This document shows positions 1 to 10,116 of a DNA stretch of 64,000 nucleotides, piece after piece. The notes below the pieces were generated by a model. It had not been told where the DNA came from. It ran no database searches and was given only the letters and a program-made list of their open reading frames with translations. This DNA is from Phytophthora quininea (Eukaryota > Oomycota > Peronosporomycetes > Peronosporales > Peronosporaceae): the NCBI GenBank assembly GCA_011947345.1, contig JAAVTG010000554.1, positions 1,488,001 to 1,552,000 of the forward strand, given 5' to 3'. Every line of letters begins with the position of its first letter. The first letter of the stretch is position 1. The translations under genes and the position numbers were made by a program.

Positions 1-690
1 AAGCGAGGAGATCCCACCGCCCGTGTACTGGTGACTTGGGTCCTGGAGGTGCGGCTGCACCTTCCAGCGCAACCGCCGCCGCTAAGCTCTCTACGTGCTC
101 TCGATACCACACGGCATTGAACGACTCCAGCGAGTACTTTGTGCGCATCGAGTGCGGCCTCACTGTCTGGATAAACATAAAAATCGCCAGCTTGAACACG
201 GGCACTTGCTCTCTCTCCAGAACTTGCCGCGCATCCAGCTTCGCGCGCTTTGCAGGCTCCTCCTTGACGTTAATCATGTGGTGGAAGTGCACCAGCAGCA
301 GCCAGAAGGCCCTGTAGTCTGCTCTCTCCACTGGAAGATGCCGTCCACCGCCTCCTTCCACAAGGCAAAGCTCACAGAGTTCAAGTTGTCGCTCTCCACG
401 AAGGCTCCCTCCGTGTCCAGCATCACGGCGTCGTCTCCAGCCGCAGCGTCAGCGTTTGCTGCCGCCTGGAAGCGGCCGTGTAGCGCGTCCAGCGCCTTCT
501 TGACATTGCCGAGCGTGAGCGACGCCGCGTACTTGGAGGGCAGCGGCACGAGCCCCAGCTCGAAGAGCTCCAGACGCAGCCAGACGCGCGGCATTTGGCG
601 CTTCCTCTTCTTGGCCGGCGGCGCGGGGATTAACTCAGGGACGTCTCGCCCGCCAGTGGCTTTCCTCGACTCCGCTGGCGTCTGGATCAT
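1..690 (-). CDS. Unrecognised nuclear-type protein, 3'-truncated by window edge
   Basis: I do not recognise this family. The likely start is the ATG at 690 (protein begins MIQTPAESRK). A basic cluster, KKRKRQ, near residue 25 could be a nuclear localisation signal. After an Ala-rich stretch, the frame reading through DGIFQWR breaks near 315-320. The adjacent frame then continues sensibly (ADYRAFWLLLVHFHHMI) to the left edge of the window. One missing base at the GG pair near 317 would join the two, so this is probably one gene carrying a sequencing indel. A CTCATTTT element about 40 nt upstream of the ATG resembles an oomycete INR. The reading frame is well supported by length and composition, but the function is unknown. 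Confidence 0.55.
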
Positions 691-1069
691 CGGTACAGTA
701 TTATTAACACGAATCTTATTAGCGAAAAATGAGGTTTCGGAAGGGCCAAATTTCACGATAAGAGCAGCGAGGGGGCCGGACGGAAGGCAGCCCAGCGTAC
801 CTTCGTCGTCAGCGTGAGCGGGCCCCTGTGTCGACGGAATGCGCGGTCTGGTCGGGTCTCTTCTCTGTCGGCGCTGGATGCAGAGCAGGCGGAGGCAACA
901 AGAAGACGCTGCGTGCGCTCTTCCACGCTAGGGGAATGTAGCGCAAATGTTAGTGAAACGATGTGATTGGCTGTGTTATCAGAATATTTGTGATTGGAAC
1001 TGCTCACTGATATTTTTGTCAAGGTGGACGATAAATGAGTAAAGTGGACACTTATTAACGAAGCCGTCC
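691..1069. other. Intergenic region between two minus-strand genes
   Basis: This stretch lies between the start of the leftmost gene and the stop of the thiol dioxygenase. It is AT-richer than its flanks and holds only a GC-skewed antisense frame at 753-1022 with no recognisable motif. It presumably carries the promoter of the leftmost gene and the 3' end of nothing identifiable. Confidence 0.5.
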
Positions 1070-1947
1070 TTAGAAGCTCACGTAACGCTGCAGACGCGGA
1101 CCATTGTACTGCTCTGGAGTGACGTCAAAGTCCTTGGGGTCATAGCTCGCCAGCGTTACGAGCTTGTCGTCTGCCTGGCTCGGAGCGTCCACCACGCGGA
1201 AGTACGTGCAGTCGCGGCCTCCGTCGGCGTCGTAAGGCGGCGTGATGATGTCGAAGAAGGCGCAACCAATGTCGTCTCCTCCCGTGATCTCGTGCAGGTT
1301 GCCGCAATCTGGCAGCAGCTCCGTCGTGACTGGCGCCGTCACAACTTCGTCCGCATGGCGTCTTGCCTGCTGCGTCTTGCTGCTGTTGGACGCAGCTTTG
1401 TCGTCCACGAGATCGTACGACTTGATGTGCGCCGAGCCGTACAGCACGCGAGAGATGACGCTCATGCCTGGGTGGTCGTGCAGCGGCAGACTCGTCCCCG
1501 GTGGCAGAATGAAGATCCTAACAAAGGAACATGGTTAGATAGTATCCCCTGGGGGTCCTTGGATGTTGGGGCACACTCACCCCATGGAAAAGGTTTCGTC
1601 TTCGTAGACGTGTTGGTAGTGCACGCGCTTGGGTCGTTCCAGGGCGCCATCGTCCGTGCCCGGCACCTTCAACTGGACTGCAAAGGCAGCAGAATCTATG
1701 TTAGTAAGGACCACTGCAACATTGCAGCCAAAAGGCTCGCCAGTGCTTTACAATTGGCTGGCAGAAGCTGGTCGCAGAGCTGCTTGATGGGCTCGATCTC
1801 CTCAGACGTGAGCGCGTGCGGTTCGCCCTCGTGCTTGTTGATGGCCGTCACCAGCAGGTCCTGGATACGCTCCAGCGTCTTCTGTCCGTCCTGCAGCTCC
1901 GTGTTGCCCCCGAAGGAGACGCGCCACACCGCGTTGAGGAACTCCAT
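1070..1947 (-). CDS. Thiol dioxygenase, ADO / plant cysteine oxidase family
   Basis: Members of this family use iron and O2 to oxidise N-terminal cysteine of proteins, or cysteamine, to the sulfinic acid, and act as oxygen sensors. Three exons can be read: 1947-1752, 1677-1581 and 1517-1070. They are joined by clean GT-AG introns (1751-1678 and 1580-1518), and the protein frame is continuous across both. The cupin core is visible: LPLHDHPGMSV gives two metal-binding histidines, and CGNLHEITGG gives the third, followed by the family motif GRDCTYF. I chose the ATG at 1947 because the frame upstream has no earlier ATG before a stop. The reading frame has no indel. Whether the substrate is a protein N-degron or a small thiol cannot be decided from sequence. 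The gene lies in tandem behind START-FYVE copy 1, separated by 87 bp. Confidence 0.88.
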
Positions 1948-2034
1948 CGCTGCGTCTTTCAATAGTTGCAAGGACACGCAGTTTTTCAGACATGATGGCT
2001 ACATTTCACCAGCAAGTTGAAGTGTATTGTGCTC

Positions 2035-3681
2035 CTACTGGCTGTAGGCGGATGCCTCTGGTGTTCCTCTGCGATTGCGCTCCCAGACCGAATTCGCGAC
2101 GAGTGATTGTTCTTTGGTCATGTGGAACGTGGCCTCAGCTTGGTGGCTCACCTGCAGCAGCCTGGCGAACAGCGATGTCCGGAATTGCTCCTGGTCGTCG
2201 TCGTCGTGGTAGTGCGACGACGACGCCGTGGACGCCGTGGAGCGCGCGCTACGGCGCGAGAGGTCTGCCGGGTCCTTCTCCATCACTGCCGGTTGGTTCT
2301 TGCCCTTCTTTCCGATCGAGTTGAGCACGTCGCCGCCCTCCCGCTCCAGCTCTAGCAGCGCCACTTCGTCCTCGTCCTCCGAGATGGACACGTGCTCCAT
2401 CGACGACAAGTTGGACGCTCGAGCGTCGCTCCGACTGCCGAGACTCTGCAGCTGGCTCGAGATTTTGAGCGTGAAAGCGGTGAGCGACCGATCGCTGCCG
2501 GGGATGTCGACGTCTTCCTCTTCGACGACCGAGTTGATGTTGACAAAGTGCTCGGTCCGAAACCCGGAGCCAACGAACCCGCCAGACTCGCCGCGCAGAT
2601 CGTCCATGGACATGGTCTCCACTTTGGAAATGCACACGCGGCAGAACTCGGCGCGCAACATGTGAGAGCTGGACGAGGTTTCGCGCGTTAGAACGTTCTC
2701 CTTCCGCCGGCACTTCCTGCACACGTGTTTGAACTTGCACCCGGCACAGCCGGAGAGGTGCTCGAAGAACAGCGTGCTGCCTCGACACACATCGCAGATT
2801 TTCCGCGACGACGAGCTGCGTCGCGATGGAGTTGGAGACTCTGCCGACACTATCTCGGCCAGCTTCTTCGCTCGCGTGCACTCCACTGCGCCGGTCACCG
2901 ACAGCAACACGTCCGATATGGCGGGCATGGCAAAGTAGGACAGCGCTACGTTGTCCATTTGGCCTTGCATGTACACGGCCACCACGTCGTCCTCCAGCTC
3001 TTCGAGCAGATAGCACACCGAGAACTGCACTCGCTTGTGCGTCGCCTTGGGCGGACACTCTGGCAGGTCAACCGACTGCATCACGTGGTACGCCATGCGC
3101 TTCCCTGACGTTTGACGCACCATTCCCATCTTGTCGAAGTAGCATAGATCGCGGTTGCTCGGCACCGAGAGCTTGATGCTCGCCCACTTGATACCCGTGA
3201 ACGCGTACGGCTCGGTCGTGGTCTGCCGCTGCACCGTATACAGCACGGCGCTCTCGCCGAGTCGCGGGCACTTGATGGCATTCATGAGCAGCATCTCCTC
3301 GGTGTTTTGGCAGTACAGTCCTTCCATGACGTCGTCGAAGCCGCCTCGCACCATGCCCACGCACAGCAACGACGCGCTGCCTGCAGATTTGGGGAACCGC
3401 GCTCGAAACAGGCGCAGCCCCAGCTTGGTGCGCACACACTTCCATCGTGTGGCGTCCACGTCGCTTTGCAGTTCCCCGTACGACGTGATGGTCTCGGACA
3501 GAGTTGTCTCGGCGCGGTCGTGGAAGCGGTCGAGCTGCTGCAGCTCCAGCGTTACCGTCGGGTGTTGTGCCCGCCGACTGCGCAGGGACATTGAGAGGGC
3601 CGGGACGGTGAGTCGGCGCACGGTTCGTTGCGAGACGCGCGAGGCGCGGGAGCGGCTGACGCTGAGGCTTGGCGATGCCAT
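2035..3681 (-). CDS. START-domain plus FYVE-like zinc-finger protein, copy 1
   Basis: This intronless protein is about 548 aa. Residues of roughly 60-290 form a START-like lipid-binding domain (conserved block FDDVMEGLYCQNTEEMLLMN and YCFDKMGMVRQ-type segment). It is followed by an eight-cysteine zinc-finger-like region (CDVC, CAGC, CRKC, FCRVC) resembling FYVE but lacking the classical RHHCR signature. A Ser-rich, acidic C-terminal tail follows. Such proteins are expected to bind lipid or phosphoinositide membranes. An in-frame ATG exists at 3840. I prefer the one at 3681 because it aligns with the starts of copies 2 and 3 and sits exactly 23 nt after an INR-like TCA, as in both paralogues. 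The stretch 3085-3340 is nearly identical to 8865-9120 in copy 2, while the flanks are clearly diverged. No frame damage is seen. Confidence 0.85.
   Translation of the reverse strand: MASPSLSVSRSRASRVSQRTVRRLTVPALSMSLRSRRAQHPTVTLELQQLDRFHDRAETTLSETITSYGELQSDVDATRWKCVRTKLGLRLFRARFPKSAGSASLLCVGMVRGGFDDVMEGLYCQNTEEMLLMNAIKCPRLGESAVLYTVQRQTTTEPYAFTGIKWASIKLSVPSNRDLCYFDKMGMVRQTSGKRMAYHVMQSVDLPECPPKATHKRVQFSVCYLLEELEDDVVAVYMQGQMDNVALSYFAMPAISDVLLSVTGAVECTRAKKLAEIVSAESPTPSRRSSSSRKICDVCRGSTLFFEHLSGCAGCKFKHVCRKCRRKENVLTRETSSSSHMLRAEFCRVCISKVETMSMDDLRGESGGFVGSGFRTEHFVNINSVVEEEDVDIPGSDRSLTAFTLKISSQLQSLGSRSDARASNLSSMEHVSISEDEDEVALLELEREGGDVLNSIGKKGKNQPAVMEKDPADLSRRSARSTASTASSSHYHDDDDQEQFRTSLFARLLQVSHQAEATFHMTKEQSLVANSVWERNRRGTPEASAYSQ
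3085..3340 (-). repeat. Gene-conversion-like tract shared with 8865-9120
   Basis: These 256 bp inside START-FYVE copy 1 differ from copy 2 at only 5 positions, by direct comparison of the two strands. Sequence immediately outside both borders is strongly diverged. Confidence 0.8.
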
Positions 3682-3688
3682 CTCGACG

Positions 3689-3704
3689 GCAAATTCGGTT
3701 GTGA
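3689..3704 (-). promoter_or_regulatory. Oomycete-type core promoter (INR + FPR) of START-FYVE copy 1
   Basis: On the minus strand this reads TCACAACCGAATTTGC. The second half, AATTTGC, matches the oomycete flanking promoter region (FPR) consensus, and TCA is the INR core. The TCA lies 23 nt before the ATG, the same distance as in copies 2 and 3. Confidence 0.5.
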
Positions 3705-4560
3705 AGCGCTCAATCTTTCGTGGAGCAGGGTCGCCGAGCTTTGGATAGACGGGGGTGACATCCGGATGGTCGGGTCGGCGGGGCACGGTGCCCGCGACTC
3801 CAAATGCCCCTCGCCCACACGTCCGAGGGCCTCTATGCATGGCGCGTTACCACTGTGGCGGCGCGGCGCTGGATGGCCGCCCCGGAATTCAAAATCTTGT
3901 TCGAGATATCGTGGCGAAAGTTTCGAGCGAGAAATATTGGGCAGTGCCGAGAGAGGGGGTCTTCATTGGCGTCAGGACAGGAGTCTCCACCATGGAGCAC
4001 CGACAGCTAACACTAGAACTCGTTGCAGACGACTTCAACGCCGGCCACGATGGCGAGCTGGCGTCGCGCGCGGTGCGGTGGCTATACCTCGGGCAGAAAC
4101 TCGGCGTTGGGCCAGATGGATTCGGCTTCAACGCGCTGCAGTGATCAAGCTGGCTGAGTCGCGCGTAAAAGCTTATTCGTGCCCACCCGAGCCGTGTTGG
4201 CCAGTGGGAGGCAACAGCAAGACTTGTGCAGGAGCAATTCGTGGCACCTCCGCTTACCACTGTGCTCGACCACACAAATGATCGCCCAGACGGCGGCGGC
4301 GCTATCGATGCCACGGCGAGCACAGAGCTCCTCAGCGCCGAGCTGCCTAGTTGGTGCTGCTGGCAATCGTGTTCTGCATCTGCAACACCAAGCAAACTTT
4401 TGTGGGAACCGCCGCTGAATCACCTTTCCCCCGACAGATTGAATCACAGACGCACCTGATTGCCAAAGTTCTCATGTCAGCACTAGTCACTTCCGCGGAA
4501 CGGAAACACAAGCTCTAGCACGAAAGCTGCTGCCACTTTCGCTCTTCTCTCTGGGCGACG
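3705..4560. other. Divergent intergenic region, no supported gene
   Basis: This region lies between the divergently arranged START-FYVE copy 1 and the PH-domain gene. A plus-strand frame at about 3839-4144 and several minus-strand frames are open, but none shows a family motif or mutual support. TCACTTCC near 4490, about 70 nt before the PH-gene ATG, could be an INR. Confidence 0.45.
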
Positions 4561-5395
4561 ATGGACGCCCAGCCGCCAGTCTACGCGAGCACGTTGAAAG
4601 TCCGCGCCTACCATTTCCTCTGGTGCGTCGAAAATGCCCATCGTCACCGCCGTGTTTCATTGCATGTGTTTTAACCATCGCTCGTTGCAGGGTAAAGACC
4701 CCGTGCAGCTGACCTACCACCGCCAGGACTATCGTCAAGCGCTGCCAGTACTGCTGGTCCGCCGGTCGAGGCTGCTTGGGGGCGAGTTCCGCATTCCGCT
4801 GGACCGGTGCATCCACCCGGTTCGCCTGCTGCCAACGTCCCGCAAGATGGCAGCCAAGCTCGAGTTCGCGATCGCGTTCGGGTGGTGCCGCTCCCAGTGC
4901 GTCCATTTCCGAGCACCCGACGCGGAAACGTATTTGCGGTGGACAAGTCTCATTCGGGCGGCGTTGGCGTCCGGACGGAGGCCGCAGTCGACCTTCGTCC
5001 ACGAGTTCTCGGTCGAGTGCGCGTCGTCGGACGCCAGCTTCAGCCTCGCGTCCACCTGGACCATCAGCACCGCCACCAACGTGACCCAACCCAGCGTCAC
5101 CGCCAACCGAGGCGTGCAGACAATGGATGGCCGACAGCTCCCGACGAACGGAAGCAGTCGGAATTGGGGCGCTCTGCCAGAATCGCCGCCTCTCAGTGTT
5201 GGCACCTCCTCTCGACGACGAACCTTTAGCAGCACCACCGCGCAAGAACCATCTAGCGCCCTCGGCTCCGATGAGAGCGCTTTGCCACGACAAAGCCGGC
5301 ATTTCGACAGCAACTGCTCCGAGTCGAGATCGATCATCAACGAGCTCCTGGGTCGCTCAACTCGAGTCTCCAAGCACTGGTTTCCTTTGCTCTGA
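4561..5395 (+). CDS. Small PH-domain protein
   Basis: The first exon begins at ATG 4561 (MDAQPPVYASTLKVRAYHF) and is followed by an intron ending in TTGCAG near 4690. The second exon then begins GKDPVQLTYHRQ. The body has pleckstrin-homology features: a beta-rich run (LLGGEFRIPLDRCI and KLEFAIAF), then a C-terminal helix with the invariant tryptophan in DAETYLRWTSLIRAAL. PH domains bind phosphoinositides or proteins at membranes. The C-terminal 120 residues are Ser/Thr-rich and featureless. The exact donor site is unclear: the strongest GT (near 4620) gives a phase mismatch, and the next gives a Cys at the junction. The stop is followed 12 bp later by a perfect palindrome that overlaps the start of the next gene. 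Confidence 0.62.
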
Positions 5396-5406
5396 AGCGC
5401 TTCAAC

Positions 5407-5434
5407 ATGTAGCCATCTGATCAGATGGCTACAT
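5407..5434. repeat. Perfect 28-bp palindrome between two tandem genes
   Basis: The left arm ATGTAGCCATCTGA is followed directly by its exact reverse complement. It lies 12 bp after the PH-gene stop and contains the first possible ATG (5425) of the AAA ATPase gene. The arm's GATGGCTACAT also occurs at about 1994-2004, just upstream of the thiol dioxygenase. Confidence 0.9.
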
Positions 5435-7708
5435 CTGATTGCCATTCACCACCATCCGACAACATCATGGAGGCTCGCGTGCAGTTCGTCCACGCAGGAG
5501 CTCGCTCGGCCCGCACCGTGTCCAAGGTATACTTGAACCCGTCAGATTTCAACACGTACAACCTGGAGTCCGGAGGCTACGTGGAGCTGCACACGACTGG
5601 AGAGAACCCGACGCTGCTGCTCTGTGGAGTGGCGTGGCCAATGGACAAGATCAAGCGGCGGGGCGTCGGACTCAGCTCCATGTGGGAGGCGGCAATTATC
5701 GGGCAAAACGCAGAGCTCGTGACGCTGCGAGCGCTACAACTGTCAAATGTTTCGGCCACGGGGGCCACGAATGTCAAGTTGCAGCTGGTTTCGAGAGCGA
5801 CCACCAGCAAGAAGCTCTCGGAGAAGGAGCAGACGCTCTTGACTCGCTGTGTGCTGGCCATGATCGACGGGGCGTTGGTTCATCGAGGAGCCAGGATCTC
5901 GTTGCCTCTGCATGGCGTCGCGACAGTCTTTCGGGTGCAGCAGCTCGACCAGAACGGTGAAGGCGATGAGATCGTCAAGGTGGTCGCTGCGAAGACGACA
6001 CTTTCAGTCAAGTGGAGAGATGAGCCGGAATTTTCAGAACGCGACGAGGCCTCTGTTGATAAGCAGGACGGGTTCTCTGTTGTCGGTGGCCTTCGAGACG
6101 AACTGAAGGCCATCCGCGAGGTGGTGGAACAGCCTCTGACGAATCCAGAAACGTTCGAGCGCTTCGGACTGCCAGCACCGAAAGGTGTGTTGCTCTTTGG
6201 TCCTCCTGGAACTGGCAAGACGCTGATTGCCCGGACGTTGGCGCGCGAATTGAAGGCGCGAGTGTTTACTATCAACGGACCGGAAGTTGTGAGCAAGTTT
6301 GTCGGCGAAAGCGAGGCCAATTTACGCGCCATATTCGCGCGTGCTGCACGGGAAGCGCCGTCGCTAGTGTTTATCGATGAATTGGATGCAATTTGTCCCA
6401 AGAGAGACTCGCGAGTTGGAGACATGGAGCGTCGATTGGTAGCGACGTTGCTTACGTTGATGGACGGGCTGAGTGCCTCTCGCCAAGTAATTGTATTGGC
6501 GGCCACGAACCGACCTAATGCACTGGACCCTGCCGTACGTAGGCCTGGTCGCTTCGACCGCGAAGTTGAGATCGGTATTCCGAGGGCAAACGATCGTTTG
6601 GAGATTCTGCGAGTGGCGCTACGGCGGTTACCGCATAAGATCACAAACAGTGAACTACAAGATCTAAGTGCCAGCGCTCATGGCTACGTCGGTGCTGACC
6701 TCAGCGCGTTATGCAAGGAAGCTGCCTTACTAGCCCTCCACCGAGCGCTGGCTGCCAATGCTCAATCTGCAGGCGCCATGCTAGCAGCAACAAACTCTCT
6801 CCCTACTTTTGAGGTAACGCTGAGCGATCTGAAATTGGCAATGCGAGGAATTCGACCGAGTGCGCTACGTGAAATATCTGTGGATGTGCCGCGCGTGCTG
6901 TGGAGCGATATCGGCGGACAAGATGCGCTCAAACAATCTCTTCGGGAGGCTGTGGAGTGGCCGCTTCAGCACCCAGAGGCTTTTACCCGGATGGGCATTC
7001 GACCCCGAAAGGTGTGCTGTTGTACGGACCCCGGGATGCAGCAAAACATTGGCAGCCAAGGCGTTGGCTACTGAAAGCGGAATGAACTTTATCGCAATCA
7101 AAGGGCCGGAGCTTTTTAGCAAGTGGGTTGGCGAGTCCGAGCAGCAAGTACGTGAAGTGTTCCGCAAGGCTCGCGCTGCTTCGCCCACTGTAGTTTTCTT
7201 TGATGAAATTGATGCACTTGCTAGCACGCGTGGATCGGGAGGCAGCAGTGGAGCTTCGGACCGTGTGTTGAGTCAGCTGCTAACCGAACTGGACGGCCTA
7301 GAGCCACTGAAGCGGGTATTAGTGGTCGCCGCTACAAATCGCCCAGACTTGTTGGACCCGGCGTTGATGCGACCTGGACGTATCGATCGAGCACTATACG
7401 TGTCACCGCCCGACGTACCAGCTCGGGAACAGATTTTGAAGATTCACACGCGGAAAACACCGTTGGCATCTGATGTTAACCTGACGGAGTTGGCTATTGC
7501 GACGGCAAGCTTTTCGGGCGCGGAACTTCACGCTCTTTGCCGTGAAGCTGCTCTCCACGCGGTGGAAGAGGATCGCTCTGCTGAAAACGTGTCAAAGCAT
7601 TTTCTCCGTGCTTTGAGGGTGGTGACACCCCAGATAGACGACCGCATGCTTGACTTTTCGAGCGCTTTCGCGATGGTCAACGGAAGTAGCTTCCGTGCCG
7701 ACGGCTAA
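5425..7708 (+). CDS. AFG2/SPATA5-type double AAA ATPase (two apparent base deletions)
   Basis: This is a two-ring AAA protein of about 760 aa. The family (yeast Afg2/Drg1, human SPATA5) strips factors such as Rlp24 from pre-60S ribosomes. Residues 1-200 resemble the CDC48-type N domain. The first AAA domain has Walker A GPPGTGKT, Walker B VFIDELDAICPKRD and the arginine-finger stretch RRPGRFDR. The second has FFDEIDALAS, NRPDLLDPALMRPGRIDR and FSGAELHALCREAALHA. The C-terminal VTPQIDDRML segment also fits AFG2. The Walker A region of domain 2 is out of frame between 7003 and 7032. One missing C in each of two CCCC runs (7003-7006 and 7029-7032) restores GVLLYGPPGCSKT. I interpret these as sequencing errors. 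A second in-frame ATG at 5467 (MEARVQF) is an equally possible start, and it lies outside the palindrome. Confidence 0.85.
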
Positions 7709-8539
7709 GGAGCTAACGTGAGTTCAAGAACTATTGCAATGGCGTTTGTAAGAATGGAAACAGTGCAATGACGATCACACATTCGTCTGAGTGGATGTGA
7801 ACGCGGAGATGTTTCATGGTTGTGCATCTCATGAGTGGAAAACTGAGAAGTGAGATCGGATTTTCAAGGCAATGGCCCTGGAGCAATAGCTAAGAGTCCC
7901 GTCGTCTTTTTCGCAAAGAAATACAGCCCAAATTGAACGCAATGTGGAGAAGCTACGGCGAAGACGCCACACGATTTGTCTTCTCGTCGGCGGTGGCCAC
8001 ACAATCGTGACAGAACAAGAACATGGTGCACTGTAGCTCACATGGTGCGGCGAAGTTACGGGTAACAATATGCTCCTGGCTGTCAGCTTCAACATTATTC
8101 GGTTGTGGACAAACTTAAAGCGAATCTTCAAGAAACCTTTGAATGGATAGCCAAGCGCTTCCGACCACGGTGTATACCCGCTCTGGAACAATCACAACTC
8201 TTCTCGCACAGAATGGATAAACGTCTCGAGTCGTTTGCGAGAGCCCCCAAGATACACGTAGAAGCTCATCAAGGCGTGGAGCCAGATGTTCCTTTGACTG
8301 GTGCTCCATTACAAATTGACCCCATCGCGGCGATATCACAATCATCGAAGCATTCATCTGCCAAAGTGCAGCTCAAGTGTATGATGGCGCAGTTGAACAG
8401 GAGCGGATGACCTTCTTCGGTCGCTTGGATCACGAGTCTTATCGCACGTACGAGCCGGAACATGATACTGTAGAGCAGAGCGTGTGTCCGGTCCAACCGC
8501 GTAGAGGTGGTCGTCATCGCGTGTGAGCTTTTCGCACTG
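7709..8539. other. Intergenic region, no supported gene
   Basis: This region lies between the AAA ATPase and START-FYVE copy 2. Short frames on both strands (for example 8105-8410 plus, 8115-8357 minus and 7829-8191 minus) show no conserved motif, no promoter and no paralogue in the window. It could hold decayed sequence, but nothing identifies it. Confidence 0.45.
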
Positions 8540-8555
8540 TCACTCCTGAATTTGC
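8540..8555 (+). promoter_or_regulatory. Oomycete-type core promoter (INR + FPR) of START-FYVE copy 2
   Basis: TCACTCCTGAATTTGC combines an INR (TCACTCC) with an FPR (AATTTGC) at the usual short spacing. Transcription from the INR adenine would give a 5' leader of only about 21 nt before ATG 8563. Confidence 0.65.
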
Positions 8556-8562
8556 GTTTGAA

Positions 8563-10116
8563 ATGGCACAGCAGTCGTCAGTCCCCCGCCGTTCTCGGCC
8601 CTCTCGCCGCATACCGGTGCCCAATCGTCCATCCGAACGCCCGTCGGTGTCGCTTTTGGACATCCAACAACTCGATCGGTTCCACAAGCGTGCCGAAAGA
8701 GCAATGGCCAAGACCGTCGCAGCGTATGCGAATCTGCCGAGCAAGGTGGACACCACACGATGGAAGTGTTTTCGATCCAAGCAAAACCTCCGTTTGTTTC
8801 GAGCGCACAGGGGTAACAAGTCTGGCCGCATTCCATTGATGTGTGTGGGAACACTACATGGTCGCTTCGACGACGTCATGGAAGGACTGTACTGCCAAAA
8901 CACCGAGGAGATGCTGCTCATGAACGCCATCAAGTGCCCGCGACTCAGCGAGAGCGCCGTGCTGTACACGGTGCAGCGGCAGACCACGACCGAGCCGTAC
9001 GCGTTCACGGGCATCAAGTGGGCGAGCATCAAGCTCTCGGTGCCGAGCAACCGCGATCTATGCTACTTCGACAAGATGGGAATGGTGCGTCAAACGTCAG
9101 GGAAGCGTATGGCGTACCACATGATGCAATCTGTTGCTCTACCGGCGTATCCGTCCAAGACCACACACAAGCGAGTGCAGTTCTCGGTGTACTACCTGCT
9201 GGAAGAGCTCGAACACAATTTGGTGGGCGTATTCATGCGCGGCGAGACCGACTGCTCCTCGTTGTCGTATCTCGGCAGCACTGCGATCACGGATGTGCTG
9301 TTGGCAATGACGAACGCGTTGGAATGCTCGCGAGCGAAAAAGCTGGCACACTTGGTATCCGAAGCACCCGCAACAACTTGGTCGAGCACCTCCAAGGTCA
9401 AACGGTGCGATGTTTGTCGCGGCGTCTCCTGTTTTGAACATTTTATGAGCTGCGCAAGCTGTAAGATCAAGTGTGTGTGCAAGAAGTGCCGGAAGAGGGA
9501 GCACGTTCTAGCACGAGAACCAGCGGGATCTCGCCTGATGCGTGCCGAGTTCTGCAACAAGTGCATGTTTAAAGTTGAGACAACGTCCATGAGCGACCTG
9601 CGAGGTCAGAAATCCTCTGGGACCGACGTTGCAGTTGACGACACCCTCGGCAAGTCTTTGAGTTCGTTCTCGCTGGGGATCCTGGCACACGTGCAGCAGT
9701 TGAACACATGCACGAATGATCGCATGTCCAACTTGTCATCGATCGGGAAGAATTCTATCTGCGAGGACGAGGAAGAGATCGCGGTGCTGGAGGTTGGACG
9801 CGAACAGTGTGCTTTGCTCCATGCAAAGCAGCAGGGTCACCTGTCTATCGCTGATCAAGATTCGTCCTGTACACAGTCCTGTGGTTCTCAGTCGTCTGCA
9901 TCGACAGCTCCGTCCTCGTTCTACGACAGTGATGACGAGGTGATGCAGCACCAAGCCTCTTTACTAACGCAACTTCAAAGCGTATCTATCCAAGCGGAGG
10001 AAACGTTCCTCCTTACGAGGCAACACTCTCGTCTAGTGCACACACTGCTGGAGAACCGCCGGACACGTGGAATCGAGGGGTCGAGTTTTACGCCGAGCAT
10101 GTTCTGGAACACCTAA
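8563..10116 (+). CDS. START-domain plus FYVE-like zinc-finger protein, copy 2
   Basis: This is an intact, intronless 517-aa paralogue of the genes at 2035-3681 and 58327-59932. A basic Ser/Arg-rich start (MAQQSSVPRRSRPSRR) leads into a START-like domain at about residues 30-250. The zinc-finger-like region follows, with pairs CDVC, CASC, CKKC and CNKC (residues about 285-345), again without an RHHCR motif. The tail is acidic and Ser-rich and ends in a short helical segment that aligns with the other copies. The start is fixed by the core promoter 23 nt upstream. The family is probably lipid-binding and membrane-associated, but its cellular role is unknown to me. Residues encoded by 8865-9120 are almost identical to copy 1, a sign of recent conversion. 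Confidence 0.86.
   Translation: MAQQSSVPRRSRPSRRIPVPNRPSERPSVSLLDIQQLDRFHKRAERAMAKTVAAYANLPSKVDTTRWKCFRSKQNLRLFRAHRGNKSGRIPLMCVGTLHGRFDDVMEGLYCQNTEEMLLMNAIKCPRLSESAVLYTVQRQTTTEPYAFTGIKWASIKLSVPSNRDLCYFDKMGMVRQTSGKRMAYHMMQSVALPAYPSKTTHKRVQFSVYYLLEELEHNLVGVFMRGETDCSSLSYLGSTAITDVLLAMTNALECSRAKKLAHLVSEAPATTWSSTSKVKRCDVCRGVSCFEHFMSCASCKIKCVCKKCRKREHVLAREPAGSRLMRAEFCNKCMFKVETTSMSDLRGQKSSGTDVAVDDTLGKSLSSFSLGILAHVQQLNTCTNDRMSNLSSIGKNSICEDEEEIAVLEVGREQCALLHAKQQGHLSIADQDSSCTQSCGSQSSASTAPSSFYDSDDEVMQHQASLLTQLQSVSIQAEETFLLTRQHSRLVHTLLENRRTRGIEGSSFTPSMFWNT
8865..9120 (+). repeat. Gene-conversion-like tract shared with 3085-3340
   Basis: This is the copy-2 partner of the near-identical 256-bp block in START-FYVE copy 1. 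The five mismatches are mostly at third codon positions. Copy 3 (58646-58901) is much less similar over the same block, so selection alone does not explain the identity. Confidence 0.8.

Noticed and set aside
3755..4281. Plus-strand frames upstream of the PH-domain gene
   Set aside because: They begin inside the antisense of START-FYVE copy 1, end without motif, and compete with equally long minus-strand frames.
8105..8410. Open frames on both strands between the AAA ATPase and START-FYVE copy 2, considered as a gene or transposon relic
   Set aside because: No motif, no start context, no paralogue in the window, and mutually overlapping frames on both strands.
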